Below the pieces are notes generated by a model, which was not told the origin of the DNA, did no database searches, and saw nothing but the letters and a program-made list of their open reading frames with translations. Shown in pieces: positions 23,231 through 32,053 of a DNA stretch of 64,000 nucleotides; the first letter of the stretch is position 1, and every line of letters begins with the position of its first letter. The translations under genes were made by a program, and so were the position numbers. The stretch is from JAYFRL01 sp034925905 (lineage in GTDB: Bacteria > Bacillota > Clostridia > Lachnospirales > Anaerotignaceae). The stretch is taken from positions 24,480 through 88,479 of the forward strand of contig JAYFRL010000016.1 of assembly GCA_034925905.1 (NCBI GenBank), read 5' to 3'.

Positions 23231-23503
23231 TTAGTTAATGGAATCCTTTAAAACTTTTCCTGCCTTAAATCTTGGAGCCTTTGAAGCTGGAATAGGCATT
23301 GGATCGCCTGTTTGAGGATTTCTTCCCTCACGGGCAGCTCTTTTTGCGACGTCAAATGTGCCAAAGCCAACTAACTGAACCTTTCCATCTTTTTCCAATT
23401 CTTCTGTAACTACTTCTTCAAAAGCCTTTAAAGCTTTCTCTGCATCTTTCTTGCTCATATCAGCTTTTGCTGCCATGGCTGCTACTAAATCTGACTTATT
23501 CAT
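23231..23503 (-). CDS. hup: HU-family DNA-binding protein
   Basis: 90-residue HU: MNKSDLVAAMAAKADMSKKD, the VQLVGFGTFDVAKRAAREGRN beta-arm region with the RNPQTGDPMPIPA tip, and the C-terminal PRFKAGKVLKDSIN. It compacts the nucleoid and bends DNA. Strong ribosome site AGGAGGAA. It lies downstream of mazG. Confidence 0.97.
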   Translation of the reverse strand: MNKSDLVAAMAAKADMSKKDAEKALKAFEEVVTEELEKDGKVQLVGFGTFDVAKRAAREGRNPQTGDPMPIPASKAPRFKAGKVLKDSIN

Positions 23504-23547
23504 TCAAATTCCTCCTCTGTTGATATGTTAATAATATACTAACCATA

Positions 23548-24333
23548 TTAAACTTGAGATTTTTTAGCTTCTTCCCAAAGCAAATTTATATCTTCATAGG
23601 TAAGCCTTGATATCTCAATCCCCTTTTGCAAGGCAAAGGTTTCAATATACTCAAATCTATTTATAAACTTTTCTATCGAATTTGTCAAGGAAAACTCTGG
23701 ATTAATTTTAAAAAATCTCGATATGTTTACCGCAGAAAACAACAAATCTCCAAACTCCTCGCTTATATTCCCGTTTTTTCTTCTTATTCCTGCCATAAGT
23801 TCGTTTATTTCTTCAAAAAATTTTCCTATGGCTTCTTCAGAATCCTTAAATTCAAAATTATATTCAGCCACCTTTTTTTGAACTTTTTGAGCTCTTATAA
23901 GAGCCGGAAGAGACTTTGGAATATTTCTTAAAACTTCAGTTTGAGTTTCATAACCCTTTTCTTTTTTCTTGTTTCTTTCCCAGGTATCTAAAACCTCACT
24001 AGGGGTTTCGGCCTTGTCCGTACCAAAAATATGGGTGTGCCGGCTTATCATCTTGTTACATACTCCGTTTATAACATCATCAAGCGTAAATTCACCGGCT
24101 TCTTCAGCTATACGCGCATGGAAAACAACCTGCAAAAGCACGTCTCCAAGCTCTTCACAAAGATTTCCCATATTTTTATTGTTTATAGCGTCAACCGCTT
24201 CATAGGCTTCTTCTATCATGCTTATCCTTAAAGATTCATGAGTTTGCACTCTATCCCAAGGGCAGCCTCCTTCGCCTCTAAGCCTTTTTATTATATCAAT
24301 GAAATCTGAAAAATCGTATTTTTTATTATCCAT
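23548..24333 (-). CDS. mazG: Nucleoside triphosphate pyrophosphohydrolase MazG
   Basis: 261 residues with two MazG domains. The first has LRGEGGCPWDRVQTHESL and EEAYEAVDAI with the EExxE metal site, then ELGDVLLQVVFHARIAEE. The second has EEINELMAGI and EEFGDLLFSAVNISRF. It hydrolyses house-cleaning NTPs to NMP and pyrophosphate. The length is that of E. coli-type MazG. Ribosome site AAGGAG. Confidence 0.95.
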   Translation of the reverse strand: MDNKKYDFSDFIDIIKRLRGEGGCPWDRVQTHESLRISMIEEAYEAVDAINNKNMGNLCEELGDVLLQVVFHARIAEEAGEFTLDDVINGVCNKMISRHTHIFGTDKAETPSEVLDTWERNKKKEKGYETQTEVLRNIPKSLPALIRAQKVQKKVAEYNFEFKDSEEAIGKFFEEINELMAGIRRKNGNISEEFGDLLFSAVNISRFFKINPEFSLTNSIEKFINRFEYIETFALQKGIEISRLTYEDINLLWEEAKKSQV

Positions 24334-24431
24334 GCCTTAGCTCCTTAAATGTAGTATTACATTAAAAGATTATACCACTTTCTAAGCCTTAAAAACACCT
24401 TTTTGTTTCTTTTTTAAATCAGCCTAAAACA

Positions 24432-24460
24432 TTGATAATTAAAAATAAAATTGATATAAT
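24432..24460 (+). promoter_or_regulatory. Promoter for nfnAB-bioY
   Basis: TTGATA (24432-24437) and TATAAT (24455-24460) with a 17-base spacer, about 65 bases before nfnA. Confidence 0.75.
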
Positions 24461-24526
24461 GATAACAACTTACGGTTAAAGTTAAAAATAGCATGGGAAA
24501 ATCAATTTAAGAAAAGAGGCAATAGA

Positions 24527-25375
24527 ATGTACAAAATAGTTGACAAAAAAGAGCTTAACCAAACGGTGACTCTCCTTGAGGTTGAGGCTTCTTTTATTGC
24601 AAAAAAAGCTAAGGCCGGCCAGTTTATAATTTTAAGAATAGATTCCTTAGGAGAAAGAATCCCTCTTACAATTGCAGACTATGACCGTGAAAAAGGAACA
24701 GTTACAATCATCTTTCAGAAAGTAGGCCTTACAACAAACCTTTTGGGCGGTCTTAATATCGGAGATTATATCGAAGATTTCTCCGGGCCTTTAGGAACAC
24801 CAACAAAGCTTGACGGCTATAAACGCGTTGCTGTTGTGGGTGGCGGCGTTGGCTGTGCAATAGCTTATCCTCAGGCAAAAGCCCTCTTTAAAATGGGAGT
24901 AAATGTTGATGTTATCGCAGGATTCCGAAACAAAGACATAGTTATTCTTGAAAACGAAATGAAAGCTGTGTCCACAAACTTTTATCTAACAACAGACGAC
25001 GGAAGCTACGGTGAAAAAGGTTTTGTTACAGATAAGCTTAAATCCCTGATCCTTTCCGGGAATAAATATGATGCCGTTATAGCTATAGGTCCTATTCCTA
25101 TGATGAAGTTTGTTTCGCTCGTAACCAAGGAATTCGGAATAAAAACAATTGTAAGCTTAAACCCCATAATGATAGACGGAACAGGTATGTGCGGCGGCTG
25201 CCGTGTTACCGTTGGCGGCGAAACAAAGTTTGCTTGTGTTGACGGTCCGGATTTTGACGGGCATTTGGTTGACTTTGACGAGCTTATGAGAAGAAATTCT
25301 TTCTACAAGGAAAGAGAGCATGAAACCAATGAAACCCATATCTGTCGACTCACAGGAGCTAACAGAAATTTATAA
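24527..25375 (+). CDS. nfnA: NfnA: NADH-dependent ferredoxin:NADP+ oxidoreductase, small subunit
   Basis: 282 residues. The FAD domain includes RIPLTIADYD, and the NAD(H)-binding domain begins RVAVVGGGVGCA. The C-terminal [2Fe-2S] segment is GTGMCGGCRVTVGGETKFACVDG with closely spaced Cys. Together with the adjacent gltA-like subunit this is the electron-bifurcating NfnAB complex, linking NADH, ferredoxin and NADP+. Relatives include sulfide dehydrogenase SudB. In this genome it would balance the NADH/ferredoxin turnover of the Bcd-Etf system. Confidence 0.9.
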   Translation: MYKIVDKKELNQTVTLLEVEASFIAKKAKAGQFIILRIDSLGERIPLTIADYDREKGTVTIIFQKVGLTTNLLGGLNIGDYIEDFSGPLGTPTKLDGYKRVAVVGGGVGCAIAYPQAKALFKMGVNVDVIAGFRNKDIVILENEMKAVSTNFYLTTDDGSYGEKGFVTDKLKSLILSGNKYDAVIAIGPIPMMKFVSLVTKEFGIKTIVSLNPIMIDGTGMCGGCRVTVGGETKFACVDGPDFDGHLVDFDELMRRNSFYKEREHETNETHICRLTGANRNL

Positions 25376-25403
25376 TCTGAAAGCATAACGGAGGAATTGC
25401 ATT

Positions 25404-26789
25404 ATGAATAAAAGTCTTGAAAAAACAAAAATGCCTGAACAGGCTCCAGATATAAGGAATAAAAATTTTTCCGAGGTCGCTCTTGGATATACTGAAGAAA
25501 TGGCCATAAATGAAGCCAAAAGATGTGCAAACTGCAAAAACATGCCTTGCGTTTCGGGCTGCCCCGTTAATGTAAGAATACCTGAATTTGTAGCTAAAGT
25601 GGCTTCGGGTGAATTTGAAGCCGCTTATGATATAATCGTATCCACAAATGCCCTGCCTGCAATATGCGGGCGCGTATGTCCCCAGGAGAGTCAATGCGAA
25701 AGCTTTTGCATAAGGGGCAAAAACGGCGAACCTGTAGCTATAGGTCGCCTTGAAAGGTTTGTTGCCGATTATCACATGGCAAATTCAAACGATAACGTCA
25801 TTGTTCCGGAAAAAAACGGAACAAAGGTTGCCGTTATAGGCTCCGGGCCTTCCGGGCTTGCCTGCGCGGGAGACCTTGCAAAACTTGGATATGATGTTAC
25901 AATATTTGAAGCTTTCCATACTCCGGGAGGGGTTTTAGTTTATGGAATCCCTGAATTCCGTCTGCCTAAGGCCATAGTTGCAAAAGAAATTAAAAAGCTT
26001 CAGGATATGGGTGTTAAAATAATGAAAAACATGGTGATAGGGAAGGTTCTTTCCATAGACGAGCTTATAGACGATATGAATTTTAAAGCCATATTTATAG
26101 GATCAGGAGCAGGCTTGCCCTCTTTCATGGGTATTGAAGGAGAGTCCCTTCTCGGCGTTTATTCCGCAAATGAATACCTCACAAGGATAAACCTTATGAA
26201 AGCATACATAGACGAATATGATACGCCAATAAAAAAGAGCAAAAGCGTTGCTGTTGTCGGCGGTGGAAACGTAGCTATGGATGCCGCAAGATGCGCAAAA
26301 CGCTTGGGTGCAGAAAAGGTTTATATTGTATACCGCCGTTCTGAAGAAGAGATGCCCGCACGTTTAGAAGAAGTGCACCATGCGAAAGAAGAAGGCATTG
26401 AATTTAGACTCCTCACAAACCCAACAAAAATAAACAGCGACGAAAACGGAAGGGTTTCTTCCATAACCTGCCAAAGGATGGAGCTCGGTGAGCCTGACGC
26501 AAGCGGAAGAAGACGTCCTGTTCCCATTCCGGGAGATATTTATGATATAGACGTTGACACTGTGGTTATGTCTATAGGAACATCTCCAAATCCGCTTATA
26601 AGAAAAACAACACCTGGCATTGATGTAAACAAAAAAGGCTGTTTTGTTGTTAACGAAGATACAATGCAAACCAGCAGAGAAGGCATATATGCCGGCGGAG
26701 ATGCCGTTACAGGTGCGGCAACCGTAATCCTTGCAATGGGTGCCGGGAAAAAAGCCGCGGCTTCGATAGACGAATATCTAAAAGCCTGA
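25404..26789 (+). CDS. nfnB: NfnB: NADH-dependent ferredoxin:NADP+ oxidoreductase, large subunit
   Basis: 461 residues, gltA/GltD-like. An N-terminal double [4Fe-4S] region (CANCKNMPCVSGCP and CGRVCPQESQCESFC) is followed by an FAD Rossmann motif (GSGPSGLACAGDLAKLG) and an NADP-binding motif (VVGGGNVAMDAARCAKRLG). The latter is followed by YRRSEEEMPAR, typical of NADPH specificity. It ends in the GDAVTGAATVILAMGAGKKAA FAD motif. Ribosome site GGAGGAA; 28 bases after nfnA. Confidence 0.92.
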   Translation: MNKSLEKTKMPEQAPDIRNKNFSEVALGYTEEMAINEAKRCANCKNMPCVSGCPVNVRIPEFVAKVASGEFEAAYDIIVSTNALPAICGRVCPQESQCESFCIRGKNGEPVAIGRLERFVADYHMANSNDNVIVPEKNGTKVAVIGSGPSGLACAGDLAKLGYDVTIFEAFHTPGGVLVYGIPEFRLPKAIVAKEIKKLQDMGVKIMKNMVIGKVLSIDELIDDMNFKAIFIGSGAGLPSFMGIEGESLLGVYSANEYLTRINLMKAYIDEYDTPIKKSKSVAVVGGGNVAMDAARCAKRLGAEKVYIVYRRSEEEMPARLEEVHHAKEEGIEFRLLTNPTKINSDENGRVSSITCQRMELGEPDASGRRRPVPIPGDIYDIDVDTVVMSIGTSPNPLIRKTTPGIDVNKKGCFVVNEDTMQTSREGIYAGGDAVTGAATVILAMGAGKKAAASIDEYLKA

Positions 26790-26828
26790 TTGTTTAATTA
26801 TAGACCCATATATTTAAGGGGGAAGCCC

Positions 26829-27383
26829 ATGAAAACCTTAACAAACCCGAAAACACGAGATTTAACGCTTGTAGGCATGACAGCGGCAGCCTTATGCATA
26901 CTTGGTCCTTTGTCAATACCTATACCCATAAGCCCCACCCCTATTTCGCTTATAACAATGGTTATGTATCTCTCCATCTTTATTTTAGGCGCAAAAAAAA
27001 GCGCCTTAAGCGTTTTGATATACATACTTGTAGGCGCAACGGGTATTCCCGTTTTTTCTAACTTTTCAGGAGGAATTTCCAAGCTTTTTGGTCCTACGGG
27101 AGGTTATATAATAGGTTATATACCTATGGTATATCTAGCCGGGCTTTTTATAGATAAACATAAGGACAGCCTAAAGATGTATATATTCGGGCTTATGTTA
27201 GGTACTCTTGCACTTTATATTCTGGGAAGCCTTTATCTTGCTTTTCAGGCAAGCATAGACTTCGAGCAAGCGGTCGCCATAGGCGTTTTGCCGTTTATAC
27301 CGCTTGATATGGTTAAACTTATCGCATCCGTGTTTATGGGGCCTTTAATTAAAAAACAGCTTAAAAAAGCAAGATTACTTTAA
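26829..27383 (+). CDS. bioY: Biotin ECF transporter substrate-binding protein BioY
   Basis: 184 residues and six hydrophobic helices. The BioY features IPIPISPTPISLITM, VGATGIPVFSNFSGGISKLFGPTGGYIIGY and FIPLDMVKL are all present. It binds biotin and uses a shared ECF module encoded elsewhere. The start at 26829 follows AAGGGGGA. It is 39 bases after nfnB, so it is probably cotranscribed; no biotin operator was recognised. Confidence 0.95.
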   Translation: MKTLTNPKTRDLTLVGMTAAALCILGPLSIPIPISPTPISLITMVMYLSIFILGAKKSALSVLIYILVGATGIPVFSNFSGGISKLFGPTGGYIIGYIPMVYLAGLFIDKHKDSLKMYIFGLMLGTLALYILGSLYLAFQASIDFEQAVAIGVLPFIPLDMVKLIASVFMGPLIKKQLKKARLL

Positions 27384-27412
27384 AAAAAGCTGCTCAAACG
27401 AGCAGCTTTTTT
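27383..27412. terminator. Bidirectional terminator bioY / MATE
   Basis: 13-base arms (27383-27395, 27400-27412) with loop AAAC, flanked by A- and T-runs. Confidence 0.9.
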
Positions 27413-27418
27413 AATTGT

Positions 27419-28762
27419 TTAACACTTTTTATCCTCAACCAGGCTCCGCCTCCAAACATTTGACCTCTCATAAATAAGACCTACGATTATGGACGAGCTT
27501 GGGGCTATCATGCAGGCAACAAATATCCCGGTAAGCCCGAAATACCTGTTGAACAAAGTGGCGAGCACAATCCTTACAAGTATGCAATTTACAAAAGAGC
27601 TAAGAAAAACCACCCATGTATGCCCTGCCCCTGTGGGCAAAGCATGGTAAACTATAAATATGGCATAAAATATTTGCCCTATTATTTCTATCCTTAAATT
27701 TAAAACGCCGACAGATATGGAATAAGCCTCATGTGTAAATATTTCTATCAGATAAGGAGCTGTGAGTTCAACGGCTACTATCGTCAATACCGCAAAAGCC
27801 ACGGACATTTTCATTGCCGTATATAATATTTCCTTTGACCTGCCATATTCCTTGGCGCCAAGGTTTTGCGCTATCATAGCGGCGGCACCGGACGAAATCG
27901 AATGTATAAAAAGAGTACAAAAATCCCTTATCTTCGCACTTGCACCGCAGCCCGCCGAAACATCCACCCCATAGTCGTTAACAAGAGAAAGTACAACAAG
28001 CCAAGATACCGCCGCAACCGTCATTTGTATCGCACAGGGAATTCCCAGCTTTAATATTGTTTTCAGTTTTTTCAGCTCTATTTTTAAATTTTCAAGGCAA
28101 AATTTGAACACAGAGCTGTTTTTTAATATATATACCAAGGCCATAACAAACGAAACAGCCTGCGATGCCACGGTTGCCCATGCCGTTCCCGCAGTGCCCA
28201 AATTAAAAAAAACAACTAATATGTAATCCAGAAAAACATTTATTGCAGCCGAAACCGCAATGAAAACCAGTGGGCTCTTTGAATTTCCAAGCGCTCTTAT
28301 TATGCCTGAAAAACAATTGTAGCCAAAAATAAAAAATACGCCTATAGAACAAATCTGAAGATATCTTAAAGCATCTTCAAAAGCTGGAGCCCCTATTTTC
28401 TTAAGTATGGCTCCGCTCATAAAAAACAGCAGTATTGAAGCTGTTATGCCCAGCAGAAAGAAAAAAGTTATAAAGGTGCCAGTTGCCTTCATGCGGTTTT
28501 TTTCGTCCTTGTTCCCGAAAAATTGCCCTATAAGAACACTTCCGCCCAAAGAAAGACCTATTACTATTTTAGTAACCATATTCATTACGGTTTCCCCGTT
28601 TGTTATTGCGGAAAGACCCGTATTGCCTATAAAATAGCCCGCTATTGCCATATCCGCCATGCCATAAAGCGATTGTAGCACGCTTGTTACCGAAAGAGGC
28701 AATATAAAACCAAGCAGTTGTTTTGTTATATTACCTGTTGTAAGATCTCTCTCGGAAGCCAA
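27419..28762 (-). CDS. MATE-family efflux transporter
   Basis: 447 residues with twelve hydrophobic segments in two MatE halves. The N-terminus reads ITKQLLGFILPLSVTSVLQSLYGMADMAIAGYFIG. It would export drugs or metabolites by cation antiport; the substrate is unknown. The start codon is TTG, preceded by AGGTGATAACT. It stands alone between two terminators. Confidence 0.9.
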   Translation of the reverse strand: MASERDLTTGNITKQLLGFILPLSVTSVLQSLYGMADMAIAGYFIGNTGLSAITNGETVMNMVTKIVIGLSLGGSVLIGQFFGNKDEKNRMKATGTFITFFFLLGITASILLFFMSGAILKKIGAPAFEDALRYLQICSIGVFFIFGYNCFSGIIRALGNSKSPLVFIAVSAAINVFLDYILVVFFNLGTAGTAWATVASQAVSFVMALVYILKNSSVFKFCLENLKIELKKLKTILKLGIPCAIQMTVAAVSWLVVLSLVNDYGVDVSAGCGASAKIRDFCTLFIHSISSGAAAMIAQNLGAKEYGRSKEILYTAMKMSVAFAVLTIVAVELTAPYLIEIFTHEAYSISVGVLNLRIEIIGQIFYAIFIVYHALPTGAGHTWVVFLSSFVNCILVRIVLATLFNRYFGLTGIFVACMIAPSSSIIVGLIYERSNVWRRSLVEDKKC

Positions 28763-28844
28763 AAGTTATCACCTGCTTAAAATAATAATCTGATTAAGCT
28801 ATATATAGCTAAATTTCTTGCCCGGCTAAAAACATAAAAAATAT

Positions 28845-28875
28845 GCCATCCTCTTCTAAGAAGAACGGGGATGGC
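28845..28875 (-). terminator. Terminator after crotonase gene
   Basis: GCCATCC (28845-28851) pairs with GGATGGC (28869-28875), with further pairing inside, followed on the minus strand by TATTTTTTAT. Confidence 0.75.
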
Positions 28876-28895
28876 AGCTTTTTTAAAATGCCATA

Positions 28896-29672
28896 TCAAA
28901 AATCTTTGAAAGCAGCCTTTCTCTTTTCAAGGAAAGCCTTCATGCCTTCCTTTTGGTCGTCTGTTGCAAAGCAAAGCCCAAACATATCGGCTTCAAGCTT
29001 ATTTCCTGTTTCCATATCAATATCCACGCCTCTGTTTATGGCAACTTTGGCAAGGCTTACGCCATACATGCCCTTAGACATTATTTTCTTTGCCATTTCT
29101 TCGCATGCATTCATAAGCTCTTCCTTAGGTACAACCTTATTTGCAAGACCTATCCTGTATGCTTCGGCTGCATCAATCTGGTCGGCGGTAAATATAAGCT
29201 CTTTTGCTATGCTTCTGCCAACAAGCCTCGAAAGCCTTTGTGTTCCGCCAAAACCAGGGAGAATTCCAAGGTTTACTTCCGGCTGCCCGAATTTTGCGTT
29301 TTCCGCCGCAACACGGATATCACATGCCATTGAAAGCTCACAGCCTCCACCTAAAGCATAGCCGTTTACAGCCGCAATAACAACCTGCGGAGTGTTTTCT
29401 ATCAAAAGAAAAGCCTTTTGGCCTAAGAGCGCCATTTCCCTGCCTTCTATAGCGTTCATTGAAGACATCTGGGCAATATCCGCTCCTGCAACAAAAGCTT
29501 TTTCGCCTGCTCCCGTCACAATAACAACTTTTATGTCCTTGCTTTCGCTTATCTTAGCAAAACATTCTATAATTTCGTTTAATGTGTCTGTATTAAGGGC
29601 ATTTAAAGCCTTCGGCCTGTTTATTGTCACATAGCCTATACCATCGCGTGCTTCAAAAAGAACGTTTTCCAT
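28896..29672 (-). CDS. crt: Enoyl-CoA hydratase (crotonase family)
   Basis: 258 residues. It has the oxyanion-hole segment AFVAGADIAQMSSM and GYALGGGCELSMACDIRVA with the first catalytic Glu, followed by FGQPEVNLGILPGFGGTQRL with the second Glu. Both catalytic acids of true hydratases are present. It would hydrate crotonyl-CoA, complementing Bcd at 3689-4831, but stands alone. The start at 29672 is set by AAAGGAGA. Confidence 0.88.
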   Translation of the reverse strand: MENVLFEARDGIGYVTINRPKALNALNTDTLNEIIECFAKISESKDIKVVIVTGAGEKAFVAGADIAQMSSMNAIEGREMALLGQKAFLLIENTPQVVIAAVNGYALGGGCELSMACDIRVAAENAKFGQPEVNLGILPGFGGTQRLSRLVGRSIAKELIFTADQIDAAEAYRIGLANKVVPKEELMNACEEMAKKIMSKGMYGVSLAKVAINRGVDIDMETGNKLEADMFGLCFATDDQKEGMKAFLEKRKAAFKDF

Positions 29673-29927
29673 ATTGTTATCTCCTTTGTTCGTAAAATTG
29701 TTATAAAAAATCAAGTCTTATAAATAAACTTTAATGCAATAAAAAGAATATGTCAATTGCTTATTTAAGATAACCCATATGAAAAACCAAACTTCACAGT
29801 ACGTTTTTTGCCCATTTGGCATTTTAAATTTTCACGTGGTTTTCATAATCCTTTACAGCTCCGGTTGCATATGATAAAATTTTCAGTGTACTTATAAAAT
29901 TTTATTAGAAAACAAGGTTTAATACAT

Positions 29928-30431
29928 ATGGATAAAAAAATCTTTTTATACATGTTTGGCTTTGCAGAAAAACACGAAGGGTTTAAAAAGCTGCTCCCCG
30001 CTGCTTCAAAAGCTCTTACTCTCATAATAATGGCGTTATATTATGGGGCTATACTTTATCTTGCCATAAGCTTAAACAAAAAAATCTTCCCGTTCATGCT
30101 TCTGCCATATGCGGTTCTTTTTTCCGTGAGGGCATGGAGGAATAAGCTTAACCGTCCGCGTCCGTTTGATGAGCTCCCCATAACGCCTTTAGCGGCGCAT
30201 AAGAGCGGACGCTCTTTTCCAAGCTGCCATTCTTCAAGCGCAATGGCTATAGCTATGGCTTTCTTATATCTTTATACTCCCCTTGGAGTCTTAACTCTTG
30301 TCCTTGCCTTTTTGGTGTGCCTCACAAGGGTCTTTATGGGGATGCATTATCCGAAGGATGTTACGGTCGGCGCCGGTATAGGCATTGTTGCAGGCTGGCT
30401 TTTTTATTTTGTATTTTTAAAGGTGATATAA
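29928..30431 (+). CDS. PAP2-family membrane phosphatase
   Basis: 167 residues with membrane helices. The phosphatase motifs are KxxxxxxRP (KLNRPRP), SFPSCHSS (PSGH-type, with Cys replacing Gly) and RVFMGMHYPKDV (SR-x5-H-x3-D type). It is likely a lipid-phosphate phosphatase, for example acting on undecaprenyl or phosphatidylglycerol phosphate. The SGH-to-SCH change is seen in some relatives. It is one base upstream of the methyltransferase gene, so translation is probably coupled. Confidence 0.82.
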   Translation: MDKKIFLYMFGFAEKHEGFKKLLPAASKALTLIIMALYYGAILYLAISLNKKIFPFMLLPYAVLFSVRAWRNKLNRPRPFDELPITPLAAHKSGRSFPSCHSSSAMAIAMAFLYLYTPLGVLTLVLAFLVCLTRVFMGMHYPKDVTVGAGIGIVAGWLFYFVFLKVI

Positions 30432-30432
30432 A

Positions 30433-31263
30433 ATGGATATTAAAACCGTATTAAAGGGATTTGAAAATATGGGCAATGTTTTCATATGCCCCATATGCAA
30501 AACAAAAATGGAAATCGTTCAAACGGGCAGCTTTGTGTGCGAAAAAAAGCATTGCTTCGACATTTCAAAAAAAGGGTATGTAAATTTTCTGCCGAGCCAA
30601 AAAGCTTTGCTCTATGATAAAAAGCTTTTTGAGATGCGGCAGTTTATATTTTCTCAGGGTTTCTACCAAAAAATTCTTGACGAGATAAAAGCTATTGCTT
30701 CAGGCTTTAAAGACCCTTTTATAATTGACGCAGGCTGCGGAGAAGGCTATTATTCCTTCGGGCTTAAAGAAAGGGCTAGCTGTGTTTTAGGCTTGGACAT
30801 ATCAAAAGAAGCTATTTTTCTGGCAAAAGCATCTAAAAATACACTTTACGCCGTGTCCGATATAGCTTCTTTGCCCCTTTCAGACGGCTGTGCCGATATT
30901 GTGCTTAATATACTTACTCCCGCAAACTACGCCGAATTTTCAAGAGTGCTTAAAAATGACGGCATCATAATAAAAATAATCCCTTGCAGGGACTATCTGA
31001 TTCAGATAAGAAACCGTCTCCCGGATATAAACAAAAGCTATTCAAACAAAAGCGTAATAGAGCATTTTGAAAAGCATACCACCGTCAAAGAAAAAAAACA
31101 AATATCCTACACTCTTCCCGTTGATAAGCAAGAGCTTAACGCATTTATAAAAATGACGCCCATGCTTTTTGGCATAGACGTATCAAAAACAGATTTTTCC
31201 GGAATATCGGAAATAACCATAGATCTTATGATAATAACAGGCAGAAAAAAACCATTTGAATAA
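30433..31263 (+). CDS. rlmA: RlmA-type 23S rRNA guanine N1-methyltransferase
   Basis: 276 residues. An N-terminal zinc finger (CPICKTKMEI ... CEKKHCFDISKKGYVNFL) is characteristic of RlmA(I)/(II) enzymes. A SAM Rossmann domain follows (IIDAGCGEGYYSFGL, LGLDISKEAI). It would methylate G745 or G748 of 23S rRNA; which one cannot be told. It overlaps nothing but starts one base after the PAP2 stop, with GGTGAT as ribosome site. Confidence 0.85.
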   Translation: MDIKTVLKGFENMGNVFICPICKTKMEIVQTGSFVCEKKHCFDISKKGYVNFLPSQKALLYDKKLFEMRQFIFSQGFYQKILDEIKAIASGFKDPFIIDAGCGEGYYSFGLKERASCVLGLDISKEAIFLAKASKNTLYAVSDIASLPLSDGCADIVLNILTPANYAEFSRVLKNDGIIIKIIPCRDYLIQIRNRLPDINKSYSNKSVIEHFEKHTTVKEKKQISYTLPVDKQELNAFIKMTPMLFGIDVSKTDFSGISEITIDLMIITGRKKPFE

Positions 31264-31349
31264 AAAATGAGGAGGAGAAAATATTCAAACAGTTTTTTTC
31301 TTAAGTTTTTTATTAACTTTATTAATCTATATAAATTTACTTGCTGGCA

Positions 31350-32036
31350 TTATTTAAGTTCCGCAGAAGAAAGAGATAAAACTATCTTTAAATTTCCGTT
31401 TCTGCATCTAAGCTCGTTTATAAACTCTTTTTCATCAACGCCTTTTTTAAGCGCCAGAGAATATACAAGAACAAACAATGATCCTAAATCCGTTGTTTTT
31501 ATCTTTGTTAGTGCATGCTTAATCGTGTATTTATCAAAAATTTCATCAAAAGCTCCTTCATAATTCAAATCCTCTGGTATCGTTATTTTAAGCGTTCTTT
31601 GAGGATTTTTTGATTCACCGAAACGCGTGAATTCAGTTAATATCATAACACCGCAAAGTAATATCACAAACAATATGCCGTAGCCGAAAAGCCCCACTCC
31701 GCAGGCTAACCCTGCTCCCATATCAAAAAAGATATAGCCTATGTCTTTTGGGTCGCCCGGCGCGCTTCTAAACCTTATTATCGCTAGCGTTCCCGCAAGG
31801 CTGAAGGCTCTTGCTATGTTGCTTCCCACAAAAAGTATTATTACTGAAAGTATAATCGGAAGCATCAAAAGCGTTACTGCAAAATTCCTTTGATAATTTA
31901 TATCCCTTTGCGTTTTTATATATGTTAAGCTTATTGCAACGCCAAGACCAATGGCAACAATCATTGTAATTAAAAATGTTTCAAACGTAAGCTCTGTCGA
32001 TGTGCTTGAAAGCACACTGTTAAATAAAGTATCCAT
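31350..32036 (-). CDS. DUF4956 membrane protein
   Basis: 228 residues with about four N-terminal membrane helices. A conserved central segment (LAGTLAIIRFRSAPGDPKDIGY) is followed by a soluble C-terminal domain of about 85 residues. DUF4956 proteins are commonly encoded next to VTC-domain proteins, as here. The function is unproven; a role in polyphosphate or surface protein handling has been suggested by gene context. The start at 32036 is set by GGGGGA. Confidence 0.8.
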   Translation of the reverse strand: MDTLFNSVLSSTSTELTFETFLITMIVAIGLGVAISLTYIKTQRDINYQRNFAVTLLMLPIILSVIILFVGSNIARAFSLAGTLAIIRFRSAPGDPKDIGYIFFDMGAGLACGVGLFGYGILFVILLCGVMILTEFTRFGESKNPQRTLKITIPEDLNYEGAFDEIFDKYTIKHALTKIKTTDLGSLFVLVYSLALKKGVDEKEFINELRCRNGNLKIVLSLSSAELK

Positions 32037-32053
32037 AAATATTCCCCCTTGCA

